Origin: Eutreptiella sp. 'Long Island Sound 2002'
Lineage: Eukaryota; Euglenozoa; Euglenophyceae; Eutreptiales; Eutreptiaceae
Length of the DNA: 64,000 bases
Direction of reading: 5' to 3'
Assembly: GCA_964036045.1 (NCBI GenBank)
Contig: OZ038389.1
Span: 35,730,912-35,794,911 of the forward strand
This document shows, piece by piece, positions 1 through 11,274 of the stretch. The notes under the pieces were generated by a model. That model did no database searches. It was not told the DNA's origin and saw only the letters and a list, made by a program, of their open reading frames with translations. Numbering within the stretch: the first letter of the stretch is position 1; every line of letters begins with the position of its first letter. The position numbers and the translations under genes were made by a program.

Positions 1-1
1 T

Positions 2-424
2 CAACTGTTGGCCAAAGTCGATCATCTGATGAAGATCAGTGCAAGGAGCTTCAAACCTCCGCCGAAAGTGGAATCGAGTGTGGTCCGCATCGAGCCAAGA
101 CACCCGCCGCCGCCAATCGACTTCAATGAGTGGGATGAGATGATTAAGATATGTATGAATCGCAAGCATAAGAAGTTACACGGCCTGTTCTTGCACAGCA
201 AAACCGTGGTGCGCCTGCACAAGATCTATTTGTCCCATTGCACGTTGTCCAATATCGAGCCCAAACCTGTGGAGGATTTTAAGAAGCTACTTTTGGATGC
301 CTTGGCCAGCCCGAGTGTGGATGGTGCTGAGCTGCTGTATGACCGCCGTGCAGCAGGAATGCAACTAGAGGACTTCATGTTCCTTCTGAGGCGGATGTCA
401 GAGAGGGGCATCCGCTTCAAGTAG
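2..424 (+). CDS. DIMT1: 18S rRNA (adenine-N6,N6)-dimethyltransferase, C-terminal part (5' truncated by window edge)
   Basis: The reading frame is open from the window edge to a TAG at 422-424. The DIMT1/Dim1/KsgA family places two dimethyladenosines in the 3'-terminal helix of small-subunit rRNA and helps nucleolar pre-40S processing. The visible part starts in the signature block LAKVDHLMK, followed by FKPPPKVESSVVRIEP. In known family members this block links the Rossmann methyltransferase core to the C-terminal helical domain. The end (MLLRRMSERGIRFK-like) is typical of eukaryotic DIMT1, and length from the signature block to the stop (about 138 aa) is normal. The SAM-binding core is to the left of the window. 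No intron is needed in this part. Identification rests on recognised family motifs; confidence is high. Confidence 0.93.
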   Translation, partial: QLLAKVDHLMKISARSFKPPPKVESSVVRIEPRHPPPPIDFNEWDEMIKICMNRKHKKLHGLFLHSKTVVRLHKIYLSHCTLSNIEPKPVEDFKKLLLDALASPSVDGAELLYDRRAAGMQLEDFMFLLRRMSERGIRFK

Positions 425-823
425 GGTTTTAGGAGTCCTAGTTCCACTCTTCTGCATTGATAGTGGCTAACACTCCGATTGTACAGAGAGGATTGCAGGG
501 GCTTGTTGGGGTTGTGATGTGTCTCGATGGATGGGAAGCTGGGCGTATGTGCATGGGGTCTGAATGTGGGTGGATTGAGGCTGGTTGAATGCAGATGTGG
601 ATGGGGGCTGGATGTGTGACTGGGGACTGAATGTGCGTGGTTTGAGGCGGCAAACACGCCACCACCTGACATAAGCCGGCCAATTTGCGGGCGCAACAAG
701 TCTGGCAGCTGGAGAGACAGCACAAGCAACGCACCATATTTTGGAGAGTACGTTAGCGCGCCGGGCACGCCAGGCAACGTTTTCCCCTATTTCCCCCCAG
801 TTGTCCCCCCTTTTCCCCATTTT

Positions 824-1030
824 TTGTCCCCATGTTCGGGACCCCCGAGAAGGCAGGGTGATGTACCCATTCCCCACACGTGGCCCCCGAGACGGCAGGG
901 GTTAGGTAGCCACTTCTGACTTTGTCCCCTTGTTGGGGACCCCAGAGAAGGCAGAGGTGATGTAGCCAATCCGCCCACATGTGGGCCCCCGAGACGGCAG
1001 GGGTTAAGTAGCCCGGGCTGGAGGAGGGAG
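824..1030. repeat. two tandem copies of a ~104-bp unit
   Basis: Two diverged head-to-tail copies, each with a gggacccc-gagaaggcag block, a ccccacacgtgggccc-like block and a gagacggcaggggtta block. A related single copy with cagagagggcagg and cacttctgattttg is at about 3454-3550, so the unit is dispersed as well as tandem. Confidence 0.6.
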
Positions 1031-3208
1031 TGGTGTTTGGGGGTAAAGCATTGGGATGGATGGCCGGAACATTGATGTGGATGCCGGGCGCGCGCCGGGT
1101 GCGAGGCAAACGTACCCTCGTCGAAACCATGGTGCAATTCCATTATGCAGCCCAATCATTTCATTTTGCTGTGGCCGATGCCGCAAAATAGATGGGTTTC
1201 CTACCCCTTGGGTTAGATAGATGGGTTTCCCTACGCCAGAAACCCATAGGGTTCTGCACGAGTTATCATCAGCTCCAAAATGTCAAGTTACAGAAAGTCG
1301 TTCTACCCAAGGAGTGGATGCATGCGCAATGCGCTGGAACATGGGGTCATTTGTGGTGCACCAGTTGGCGTGCGCAACGATCCTCTTGTACATTCCTCGT
1401 GCTCATCAGGTAGCTTTTGCTGGTCCTTTTGTAAAGATTGTATTTTCACGCACTCCTCTACGACCCGCTCCTGCAGCTCGTCTAATTTGTCTAAAAATTC
1501 TGTGATGTGTTCTTTGCATTCTTTCTACTGCAGTGGCCTGGTGGTCATCGCGTATGTATACTCTTTTCTGATTATATATGGGGCACGTAATGGGGAGATC
1601 AGGTGAGGTGTAAAAACAATGCATCTTCAATGTGGGGTTTCGTCACAGGGGTTTGCCAGACAAAGCACAGACGTACGAGGATGTGCTGAGTGGAGTGTTT
1701 ACAGGAATGTTACACCTCCTGAGGTGGACATGGTAGTAGGACAGGCATTTGATGTTGTGCATACACAAATTGTAGCAGCTCTCCGTCTCATGACATGCTT
1801 CTGACACATCGAAGATGTGGTTCAGGGGTGGGGTGTACGAGGCATCACAGCGAGTTGCGCCATCAGGACAACACAATTTCACTATTGGAAGTGTCAGGCA
1901 TTTACTACATCCTTTTACTCGGCGTGCTGGATGTCATTGTTCTGCTGCTCCAGCCCTTCACTAGGCGCAATGGATGACACTGTTCTGCGACATACCTCAC
2001 AATGAGGCCCATGGAGGCTGATGGACGTTATGTCAAGTGTTTCCTGCGCGGGGATGGCTGGTGGTGGTGTGTGGGATGTGACGCCAAGGGAGCTGCGGAG
2101 GGGCTCCATGGGCCCCAAAACGTTGTTGGATTGCATGCTGTGCTATGAGCTATTTGTTTTTCGCTACCTTTGAATCTTGCAAAGTTGTGACTACAGATTA
2201 CAGAAGGTGTGGACATTGCCCCCCCCCCCCCTAGACCCCCCCCCTCCTCCAGGTGGGGCAGGGTGGCGACTTTGAGCGACATATGGCCGGGCAGCGCACC
2301 TCCGCAAAATAGTTTTTTGGGCAAATGAATTTTCATGTCTCTCAGAAATTGGCAAAAGATCTATTAATTGGGCCATACTGGTCTGTTTTTGGTGAAACCA
2401 AAGGCAGGAGAAAAAACTTTCTTTCCAGCAAAATCCCTTGCTTTTTGCCGAAAATGGCACGTGAGATCTATTTTTAGTGTCCAGGAACACACCTTGCGAC
2501 CTTCCCAACACTTTTCAGACTCCCTAGAGCGCACCCCCGCCAATTATGAGCTCAAACCCAGGGCCATGTGGAATGGAGGGTGTGGAGGACCATCTGCAAT
2601 GGAGGTTAGGGCAAACCATGGTCTGATTCACTTCGTCTTGTGTAGAATTCACGGACTTTGTGGATATCCGCCAGTCCACCAAACGTGACTGAGCTGTTGG
2701 GGTAGCTCCGCTCGGTCCCTCCCGGACGCTCTTTGGTGACGTTGACAGCGTTCCCGGGACCTGGGCCATGGATGTCTGATGAGCAATGGGAAAATTAGAT
2801 TTTTGACCACACCCACCCCCGAGGCATGGAGTTCGCAGGCTGCAATCCCAATCCACAACGTGACTGCCGTGCAAACAGGATGTCAAACAAACTGTGAAAG
2901 CAACTTTTGAAAGTATGAGTGTGTCCCCTTCGACCCAAGCTACCCAATATTCATTTGTTCCTTCTTCTGCGAGACACCACTGTGCCTTTCTACACACACT
3001 ATTACTCTAAGCGCGCGATTGTGCAATGGTGCAGCATCGATAAGGCAATGCGTGCGCATCTTGTGGGGAGAGCCCATAGAGAAAAAGTGAAAGAGAAGCT
3101 GGTGAACTAGAACCTTGGTGGGATTACTCGTGCGATTTCCGATGGGATTCGGTGCACGGGGGGGGGGGGGGTGCAGGCCCTAACCCCAACACCCCCCCCA
3201 GCCCCCAC

Positions 3209-3275
3209 TAATGGCTGAAATTGTCTATGGTGGGGACATTCAGTCTATCAGAATCGACCATTGATCCCCAGCCCC
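3209..3275 (+). repeat. dispersed repeat, copy 1 (partner at 5130-5195)
   Basis: The block gctgaaattgtctatgg, then a ggggacattcagtc core and accattgatcccc, is repeated with few changes at 5130-5195. The second copy lies just upstream of the methyltransferase start and supplies the alternative upstream ATG of that ORF, which argues against that ATG being the true start. Confidence 0.7.
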
Positions 3276-4502
3276 CACCCCCCTCTCAGGGGCCAAAATA
3301 TTTGAGAGGTCCCGACCATCGTACAAACCAATATGGAGAAATTGGCTGGCACTGCAGGCGCCGGAAATTTTTGGTGCCCCGTTTAAAGGGGCTGGGAGAG
3401 CCGGTCACCCCATGTGTTTATACTCAAAATGCTCAGTTTTTCTCAGCATTTTCTCTGGGCCCCAGAGAGGGCAGGATTTGTGCAGCCACTTCTGATTTTG
3501 TGGCCACATCGATCTTTCCCCACTATGGGGACAAGTGGGGACAAATGTGGTTTGTTGCTCATTGAAGATCCTGCCCTCGAAGGTCAGCCCCGGCACGAGG
3601 TAGCGGTCGGTGTTTTTGGTCCCAGCCCCCCCACTCACCCACCCACCACTCCCTGCTTCAAGGGGCCAAAATGTTTACGGGGTGTCGGGGTCAAGGACAG
3701 CACCTGGGCACCCCCCATGATTCGGCGAGTATGAAACAGTCCCAAATCATACAACACCAAGGGGGCGTACCGTGCGCTGTGCACGCGCTGTGCGAAAAGT
3801 TGGCTGTTCTCCACCACCGGGAGTTCGGTAAGTTCAGAAGATTGAAAGGACGTCATTGAATGGCTGCTGCAGTGGACGGGGCTATAGGGGGCAGAATTTA
3901 GGTCCCTGGGACCCATGGCAAGCATCAGATGTTTGAATTTTTGAGTTTTGAATTGATTGTGCATGATTCCGCAGGTGGGTGGTTTTCAGGGTTGTTACCT
4001 GGATAATCACCGTAATAATTGGCGCTGTGCCCGCGCTGTGCCCGCGCTGTGCGAAAACGCCCCCCAAGACTCTTTTGCATGCAGAGCTTCTCAGCCAGAT
4101 CTTCATGGCTGCAAAGGGGTAAGCTTTGGCAAATGATTTTGCATATTAGCACGAAGATCATCCGTTTCGGTTCCTGGATCCAAACCCATCCATTGGGCCA
4201 ACACATGAAGACATGGAGGCGGTGGCTGAAGTGGATGATGGAAGGTGCTGCATGTGCCCTGGTCTTTGTCCAGAATAATTGACACCAGCTAATTTCTACT
4301 TGTTGTATCCTTTTGCGATGCACGCACCGGGGAGCATACCCAATTGCTCATCCATTTGTTAGTTGCCTGGTCACAATGCTTCATACAATGTTGTCTGGAC
4401 CGGCACAATTCGCGAAGGGGCAAAGTGTCGTGGGGAGTGCGAGGAGTTGAAGAGATTGGAAGCATTGAAAAATGGTGATAGTGCCATGGATGCAAGGCAA
4501 AA

Positions 4503-5121
4503 CTGCCCCTGCCCCTGCCCTTAGTCCAGTGGCTAAGAGAAAGGCGCCCGCGCGGTGCGCGCGGTGCACCACGCGGTGCGCGCGCGGTGCGGGCGTTTTC
4601 CACGTGCACGGACATTGGGCTCATCATCCTCAGGCTCATCACTTACGTCCGCCGATGAAGAGGAAGAGGAGGCTTCCTCGTAGCCGACGTCGTGACAATC
4701 GAAACGCGAAACGAACCGATACGAGCACACCGAAACGGTTGCATCATGGGAATGGGCACCCCATTGAGCAACATGTCGAAACGCGAAACGTTCGAAACAG
4801 CTCCACAGGCTTGGGCACCCTGTGGGGCACTAGGCTCTTCGGTCGAGCGGCCGTACCAGAGAGTTCTACATCTTCTTCTTCCTCTTCCTACGGCCCTCCC
4901 CTGGCAGGGGGTGTGGGCAGCTACAACCACCTTTGGTGAGGAGGCTGGAGTGGAGGCCTCCGTTGTTGTATGTGCACCCCTTAGGCCACCGCGTCCTTGC
5001 CACCCTGAAAAAAACTTGAAAAATGCAGAACAGGGTTGCTAGAAACGCCTGCGTGGTGCGCGCGCGGTGCACAACGCAGTGCGCATGGTGCAGGCGCCTT
5101 TCTCTAAGAGCAGGGGCAGAA
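4503..5121. mobile_element. candidate MITE with GC-rich terminal inverted repeats
   Basis: Left arm 4536-4600 (agagaaaggcgcc followed by repeated gcgcggtgc motifs, ending gggcgttttc) is the imperfect reverse complement of right arm 5042-5105. Outer blocks gcccctgccctta (left) and taagagcaggggc (right) extend the inverted match, with a ~13-nt extra segment on the left. The interior of about 440 bp has no coding capacity. This is the size and structure of a non-autonomous DNA transposon, but no clear target-site duplication was found and the superfamily is unknown. Confidence 0.45.
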
Positions 5122-5129
5122 ATTAATTA

Positions 5130-5195
5130 AGGGCTGAAATTGTCTATGGCGGGGACATTCAGTCAATCGTTACCGACCATTGATCCCCCTGCCCC
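5130..5195 (+). repeat. dispersed repeat, copy 2 (partner at 3209-3275)
   Basis: Near-copy of 3209-3275 (gctgaaattgtctatgg, ggggacattcagtc, ccattgatcccc), directly next to the right end of the candidate MITE. Confidence 0.7.
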
Positions 5196-5250
5196 TGCCC
5201 CCGTTGTTTGTGAGGATTTGCTGGTGGCCTCACCGAAGCCTCCCGTGACC

Positions 5251-8200
5251 ATGGCAGTTTGGCTGCTGCTGGCGTCGATTCCTCTGGTCTGGGAGGTCGG
5301 CTGCCAGGGTCCGTCTCTCGACCCCGAGCCTTGCAACCTCACAGCCCTGTACCAGCGGCGGCTGCAGTTCGGCAACAGTGCAGCTCCCCGGGACCCGCGG
5401 CGGTGCCGCCGCGGCACTTGGGAGGCCGGGCGCTGCTTATGCCCCGCGCACCACGCTGGCCCTGACTGTGGCTTCTCGCGCGATCTGCTCTACGGGAACC
5501 GGGACCCGTTTGCGAGCGTCGGGGGCCGCGCGGGCGACACATCCGGCTGGAATTTCAACCCGGCGGTTTTCGAGGGCCCGTTGGACGCCTGCACACCCTC
5601 GTGCCTGGTCGCCGAGGTGGGGGTCTGGAAGGGGGGTACAACAATGCACCTCGCGCAGCAGCTGCAGAGGGCAGCCGCGGCGCTGCCCTCAGGACCGCAA
5701 GGCCTCGTTGTGGCAGTGGACACGTGGACGGGGTCCGCGGAGCATTGGGCCGACCGGGACATGCGCAAGGTGCTGCTGTCCCCCGCTGGCCTGCCACGGC
5801 TGTACGTCGACGTGCTGGCGAGCATCAAGTTTGCCAACTTGACGGACTACGTGGTCCCCTTTCCAGTGTCTGGAACGGTGGCTGCAGAGGTTGTGCTGCG
5901 TCGTGTAGTGCTGTGTAGTGTTGTGTTGTCATGTGGTACAGTGTGGCGCGGGCGGTGCGGTGGCGGTGCGGTGGCGGGGCAGTGGCGGTGGCAGTGGCGG
6001 GGCGGGGCGGGGCGGGGCATGGTGTGGTGTGGTGTGGTGTGCCAAAGGCGCTGTTACCGAATGGCACACGGGAAAATGCAAAACAGGAGGTCTGTGTATT
6101 TGAGCGCGCGCTGCGTGTGCGTGTGCGTGTGCGTGTGCGTGTGCGTGTGCGTGTGCGTGTGCGTGTGCGTGTGCGTGTGCGTGTAGTGTGTTACACACCT
6201 GTAGCGGGGGGGCAGAGCATCCTTGTAAGCAGCATCCTCAGTTCAGGGCAGCCCTGGGGGACGCCCTGCCACTCTGCCTCCTGGTGCAGCTGAAGCTCTT
6301 GCAAGGCCCGCGCCATCGCCATCGTGCCTCTAGGCCCTGACCAGGCCTTGATGAGGCCGTAGTGTGCTCTGGCGTGGGCCCGCCAGACCTTCTGGGACTC
6401 CTTCAGCACCTCCCAAACGAACGCTGTCCTCATAATGTGTGGCCCGGCTAGCCCCATGTGCGCCGCAGGGACGGCATCGCATTGGCCTGCGACCCGTGTG
6501 GCGTGGCGTGGGTGACATGTTGTCAACCCGGCTACATACAGGGCAGGACTTAGAGCCAATCATTGGGGTAAAACGTTCATAGACCGGCAACACCACACCG
6601 CACCACACCACACCACACTACACCACACCACACCGCACCGCACCGCACCGCACCGCACCACGCCACTTCTTTTCACTTTGTTTGGCTGGTGGCATGGTTT
6701 ACAATTTCATTCACTCTGCCTTTGTTCCGATCAAGTATGCTGTGTCTGACGCCACATCTCGCACCTTCCCTGGCAACATACCTTTAGTATGATGTGTCTG
6801 CCGCTGCATCTCGCACCTTCCCTGGCAACATACCTTTAGTATGACACCGGGCTTGAATCTTTGGGCTGCATATAAAGCCCGGTGGTGGATGCGCGCTCCA
6901 GCTCCATTTTGGTTGTCCCAAGCAGGATGCAAATTCAAATCATGCGGGTGGGGGGGGGGGGGGTTCGAGGCCGTGAAAATACGAGGGGAGTTTCAGGAAA
7001 AGGGCTCAAATGGCTTGGGCCTTTTGTGAGGCTAGTGTCTACCATTTCAGGGCCAAGTGGGCAAGCGGAGCACTTCCATGTGTGTCCGCTGTTTAGGGGT
7101 CTCACCGGCGCTGTGGGATGGGGTAAGAGCTTACCCAGGCAGCCGAAGAACGAACATGCGATACCTGTGTCACAGCGGTGAACTCAAGGCAATATTCGAT
7201 GCTCGTCTGGTTTGCACTCCGAGAGCGGCACGGCAAAACAATTTGTGATGTCAGAACATCTGAACAAGATTGAACTGATTGAGGACCATCTTCTTGTTCA
7301 GCTTCGTGGCCAGGCAGGGAAGGGCGCCCATATCCAGGGGCAAGCTTCTGCACTAGGCCCTGTCCCAAACCAATTCAACCCCCCTCCCCTCCGTTAGATG
7401 AAAGCTTGTGTGGGATCTTGATGCCATCCTCCTCTGCCTTTGCATGCCTACCATAAGGGAGCACATGCTCCCACTGTTTCCCTGCCCTCTGACCACCCTA
7501 GGCTAGGGCATGAGGCGGTGATGCTAAGCCACATATCACACCACGTTGCACCCCACACCACACCACATCGCACCCCACACCACTCCAAAGCACCCAACAC
7601 CACACCACATCACACCACACCACACCACAGCCCAAGACCCAGCCCAAGAACCATGGGCTTAGTGCGGGGTGCGAAGCCCCCTATGACATGGCCCGGGCAC
7701 CTCCCAAAGGAGGTGTACTAACAATGTCGGGTGTGCACGTGCTGGAGCACGAAGCGCCACCCCCAAGGAGCACACACACCCCAAGTAACGGCCCTCCAGG
7801 CCCCGGGAAATAGTCATTGACCGCTCAGAATTTGGGCGGCACTGCCTCCCCTCCTCCTCCCCCCACACAGCCCCATTGCACACAGTGTCCCCACACGCCA
7901 TCCCCCGGCCTCTCCTCCCTCGCGCACCCTACCCACCCTGTTGTTGCCCCTGCCCTGCTGCCCTTTCACCCGGTACCGCGGCATGGGGGCTCAGGTCGAG
8001 CTGTTCAACGTGGTGATGGGCCTAACGCCACAGCCAGAGGCAGGCAAGGGGTGGAGGGCCATTAAGGGAAGTAGGGTAGGGTTTGGGTTAGTCGTGCCCA
8101 GTTCCCCAGCCAAGCGGGCATCCCTGTGCCCTAGGGGTAGTTTTCTGCTTTGTCCTTGAACCAAGGGGTAGACCCCTCCCCCCCCCTATGGGCGAAAGCA

Positions 8201-11200
8201 CCAGAGACTCTGCTCCCCACACCCCCCCCCCCGTACACGCCTGTGCATTTTGCCAAAAGTCAGGTGCCAGCCCTAAAACCCCCCAACCCCGAGCACAATA
8301 CGGGCAAGGGTCGAAGACACTCCAGGGCTTTGGGTCCAACGCGCACCACGTTCAGGACCCTGGCTCCCCCCACCCCGATGACACCGGGAGAGGCACGGAT
8401 CCTACTGGGCTCGCTGAATCTGGTAGCCATGGATTCCCCCCCCTCCTTTCAATATGGGCGCAGCGCCGGACAGCCCGGCGTCGTCAGGGACAGCGACAAC
8501 GAACCAATGCAGCACCGAGGACTCCAGGTGTGTAATGCCAGAACGTGACGTGGCATCTGATAGCGCCACCGAGTCCTGCAGTACACCGCCTCATGGCGCG
8601 AAACTCCCTCGCCCCTCGACCATTGAGCACACTTTACCCCCCCCCCCCAAAACTGAATGTTGTATGTTGTATGTTGTATGTCCTGCGACTAACTCCAAAC
8701 AGCCTGTACCCACTGGGGTTTTTCAACCCTAAGGACCTAGTAACCCGCTAGGGTTGGTGGCAGCAACCAACCCGGCTGACCTCTGACCACTCGAACCTCG
8801 AGCCCTCCATGCCCTGGTGACCACTGAGTGTAGGGAGTGTGGCCAAGCGAGGCCAGCGCCATCAGGCACGCCTAAAGCGCAGTCAACCCAAACATGGAAC
8901 ACCGAATGCACGCCACGACCCGAACCCCGGACTCAAGCGGCGAAGTGACCCCAGGCGATAAAGCCCTGATCCCACATCCCTGACCCCAGCCAGGGAGGCA
9001 GGGACTGGAACACTGGGACAATGCAGCAGGCCACTGGCCACAAGCCCGAACTTGAGAACTGATTACGCAAGGAAGGCCGTGGGGCAGGCGCGGCTGGAGC
9101 GAAAGTGGCGGTTCCACACCTGACCAATTGCCCCCCCCCCCCCCCGTGGTTGGGGTTGCCCAGCCTCCCAGCCAAAGGGGCCCCCACGTGCCCAAAGGGT
9201 TAGTGCCAGACATTGTGTGACAAAGAAATGGGGAGCGGTCCACGAAGAAGTGGATGGGTGCCGCTCGCCCAGCCGGGCACCATAGCAATTCGTCGTGCCC
9301 CTTCTTTGTACGTTTGTATTCCTTGGGCTGCGATCACGGGCCTCGGGGGATGCCATCCCCCGCCTGTGGGCCCCGCGCTGTTCAGGGGCTGCTAACCCCC
9401 CCGCTCCATAGGGCGCAACCACAAGCTTGGGGCAATCCCCCCGCTTTAGGGCCTCATGCCATTTGGGGGCTGCTATCCCCCACTAGCGCTCCATAGGCTG
9501 CAACCATGGGCCCAGGGGGACAGCCAATCACCCTCGCCGTTGGGCCCCATGCCATTTGGGGGCTGCCACATCCTCCTGGCGCTCTTGAGGTTGCAGCCAC
9601 ATGCCTGGGGGGACATCCCGTCCTCCCAGCTTGTGGGCCTCATGCTGTTTGGGGGCTGCTATCCCCGCCCGCACTCCATGGGTTGCAACCACGGTTCTGG
9701 GGGGACATGCCATCCCCAGCCAGTGGGCCCTGCGCCATTTGGGGGCCGCAATCCCCCACTGGCGCTCCTTCGGCGGTGACCATGGGCCCCGGGGACATGC
9801 CGTTCCCATGTGCCATTTGGGGGCTGCTATCCCCCGCTAGCGCTTCATAGGCCGCAACCTGGGGGACATCCCATCCCCACATCTTGTGGGCCCCGAGTTG
9901 TTTTGGGGGCTGCTATCCCCTGCTAGTGCTCCATAAGCTACAACCATGGGCCGTAAGGGACATCTCATCCCCCTGGCATGTGGGCCCCGCGCTATTTAGG
10001 GGCTACTACCCCGCCGCGGCCGCTCCTTTGGCTACCACCACGGGCCCAAGGGTACATCCCATCCCCCCGGCTAGTGGGGCCCGCGCCATTTCAGGAGCTA
10101 CAATCCCCGTGGGCGCTCCAAATTCTCACTTTGGTGGGCTTCAAGAGTTCCACTGCCCACTACCCACCGACACCGGGGATGCCCTTGCCAATCCCCGTTG
10201 TGGTGATGGTTCTTGTACTCCCTCAGCACCTCTCCCCCCACCCATTCCAACACCTCATCACAGGTCATCCTTAGCAGGATGCTCTGCAAACAGATAGTGT
10301 GACCAGCAAGTTTACTCCCATCTGGCTTCTAGATCGCCGCCTTCTCGCGATTGCCCACAACTGTGATGAGAAGGGCGTTTCTGAGGGACTGGCTGGGCAC
10401 CTTTGTGGGATCCAGAGCATCAGCATCAGTGCACAGCCAATTGTGGGACTCTGCGGTCCTTGAGCCGTGGTTGGCAGCCATTGCAACACCGTCCTTGCGG
10501 GTGGCTCATATGGGGCTGGCAGAACTGCGCGATATGGGGCCGGCGTTCATGACATGCGATGTCGGAGTCACAGAAGGTCTAGCAGGCACACCAGAGCTCG
10601 CGCCAGCCTCATCAAGACCCGCTTGGAGCCCATGGCGCCATGTCGTGGGCGTGCAAGAACCTCAACTACACCCGCAGGCGGAGTCCCCGGGGCGGCCAGC
10701 CATGAACTCAGGCCGCAGCACATGGGGACAGCCATCCCCACTGCCACAGGTGGGCAACACACTACTACTGCGGGCGCTTAGGCACACAGCCCTCCCGGCT
10801 GGCAATACCCGTATGCAAGACACAACACAGCACCGCACCGCACCACTCCACACCCCCGCACCACCCCAACGCACCCCACATTGCCCCACACCATGCCAGG
10901 TGTTCCGCACACTGGATGTTCGATTCAACATCATCCACCTGGATGCGGCCCATGGACACACGGACGTTGTGACTGACCTCCTGGCTTGGTGGCCCCTGGT
11001 GGCAGATGATGGATGGTTGATTTTGGATGATTTCTGGGGTGGCCGTAGTCCATGGGCTGGCTTGGTTGCGGCCGTGCTGCCCTTCATCAGTGCTTCGGGC
11101 CTGCAAGTCAGGTGCAGCCATGCCAAACTCGCCATCCAGCGCGGGGCCTTTGTCACTGCTGCTGCTGCTGGCTCCACACTGCCGCTCCAGGACCTGGAGT

Positions 11201-11274
11201 GCAAGAAGGCTCGGCAGCCATTCCTCAGGAAAGTGCGGCAATGGAAACCCGACCACTGCCACCTTGGTCGGTAG
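5251..11274 (+). CDS. secreted or lumenal EGF-like / class I SAM-dependent methyltransferase, two exons (5251-5889, 10900-11274)
   Basis: The spliced protein is about 337 aa. Exon 1 starts at ATG 5251 with a signal peptide (MAVWLLLASIPLVWEVGC), followed by a short EGF-like cysteine cluster (residues ~52-73, C-x-C then G-x2-C). Next come the methyltransferase glycine-rich motif AEVGVWKGGTTMHLA (~120-134) and VAVDTWTG (~154-161). Exon 2 supplies IIHLDAAHGH (~222-231) and LILDDFWGG (~250-258), which match motifs of the Methyltransf_24-type Rossmann family. The two halves join in phase 0: donor after GAG at 5889 (gttgtg), acceptor ccatgccag ending at 10899. The join continues the frame and restores the fold order. 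An in-frame upstream ATG at 5140 lies in a dispersed repeat and would bury the signal peptide, so 5251 is preferred. Substrate is unknown; such proteins often act on sugars or small molecules. The fold assignment is firm, the exact splice sites probable. Confidence 0.78.
6112..6186 (+). repeat. (tgtgcg)n microsatellite
   Basis: About 12 uninterrupted copies of the hexamer tgtgcg inside the methyltransferase intron. The long Val/Cys-Val 'protein' read from it is an artefact. Confidence 0.95.
6586..6662 (+). repeat. (ccaca/ccgca)n microsatellite
   Basis: A run of caccacaccgcac-type pentamers. A second related tract is at about 7540-7632 and a third, degenerate one at about 10820-10885, all within the same intron. 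Confidence 0.85.
6735..6845 (+). repeat. tandem duplication of a ~60-bp segment
   Basis: Two adjacent copies share atgctgtgtctg or atgatgtgtctg, catctcgcaccttccctgg and caacatacctttagtatg, with a few substitutions. Confidence 0.8.
9340..10120 (+). repeat. GC-rich minisatellite, ~9 degenerate copies of ~80-95 bp
   Basis: Each unit carries a hairpin-forming gggggctgctatccccc core, a gcgctcca or gctcc block, ggctgcaaccatgggccc and a ggggacat-ccatcccc block. The core recurs near 9385, 9467, 9556, 9649, 9738, 9819, 9902, 9997 and 10088. It lies within the methyltransferase intron. Confidence 0.8.

Larger units (their letters stand above)
425..4502. other. repeat-rich spacer, no gene seen
   Basis: The six frames hold only short overlapping ORFs with no recognisable domain. 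The stretch contains poly-C/poly-G tracts (for example 2219-2230 and 3158-3170), a short tandem duplication at 824-1030 and a dispersed repeat at 3209-3275. Nothing supports a gene. Confidence 0.6.
5890..10899 (+). other. 5.0-kb intron of the methyltransferase gene, rich in simple repeats
   Basis: Inferred from the frame-preserving join of the two methyltransferase halves. It contains a GT/GC microsatellite, several CCACA-type tracts, a duplicated ~60-bp segment and a GC-rich minisatellite, and no recognisable nested gene. It is much longer than the 60-73-nt introns at 19-33 kb. Confidence 0.65.

Noticed and set aside
5890-6186. Continuation of the methyltransferase ORF through the GT/GC repeat
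   Set aside because: The residues after 5889 are low-complexity, end in a microsatellite, and the missing half of the methyltransferase fold is found in frame at 10900.
8072-8095. Telomere-like gggtagggtttgggtta stretch
   Set aside because: Too short and irregular; no array and no subtelomeric context.
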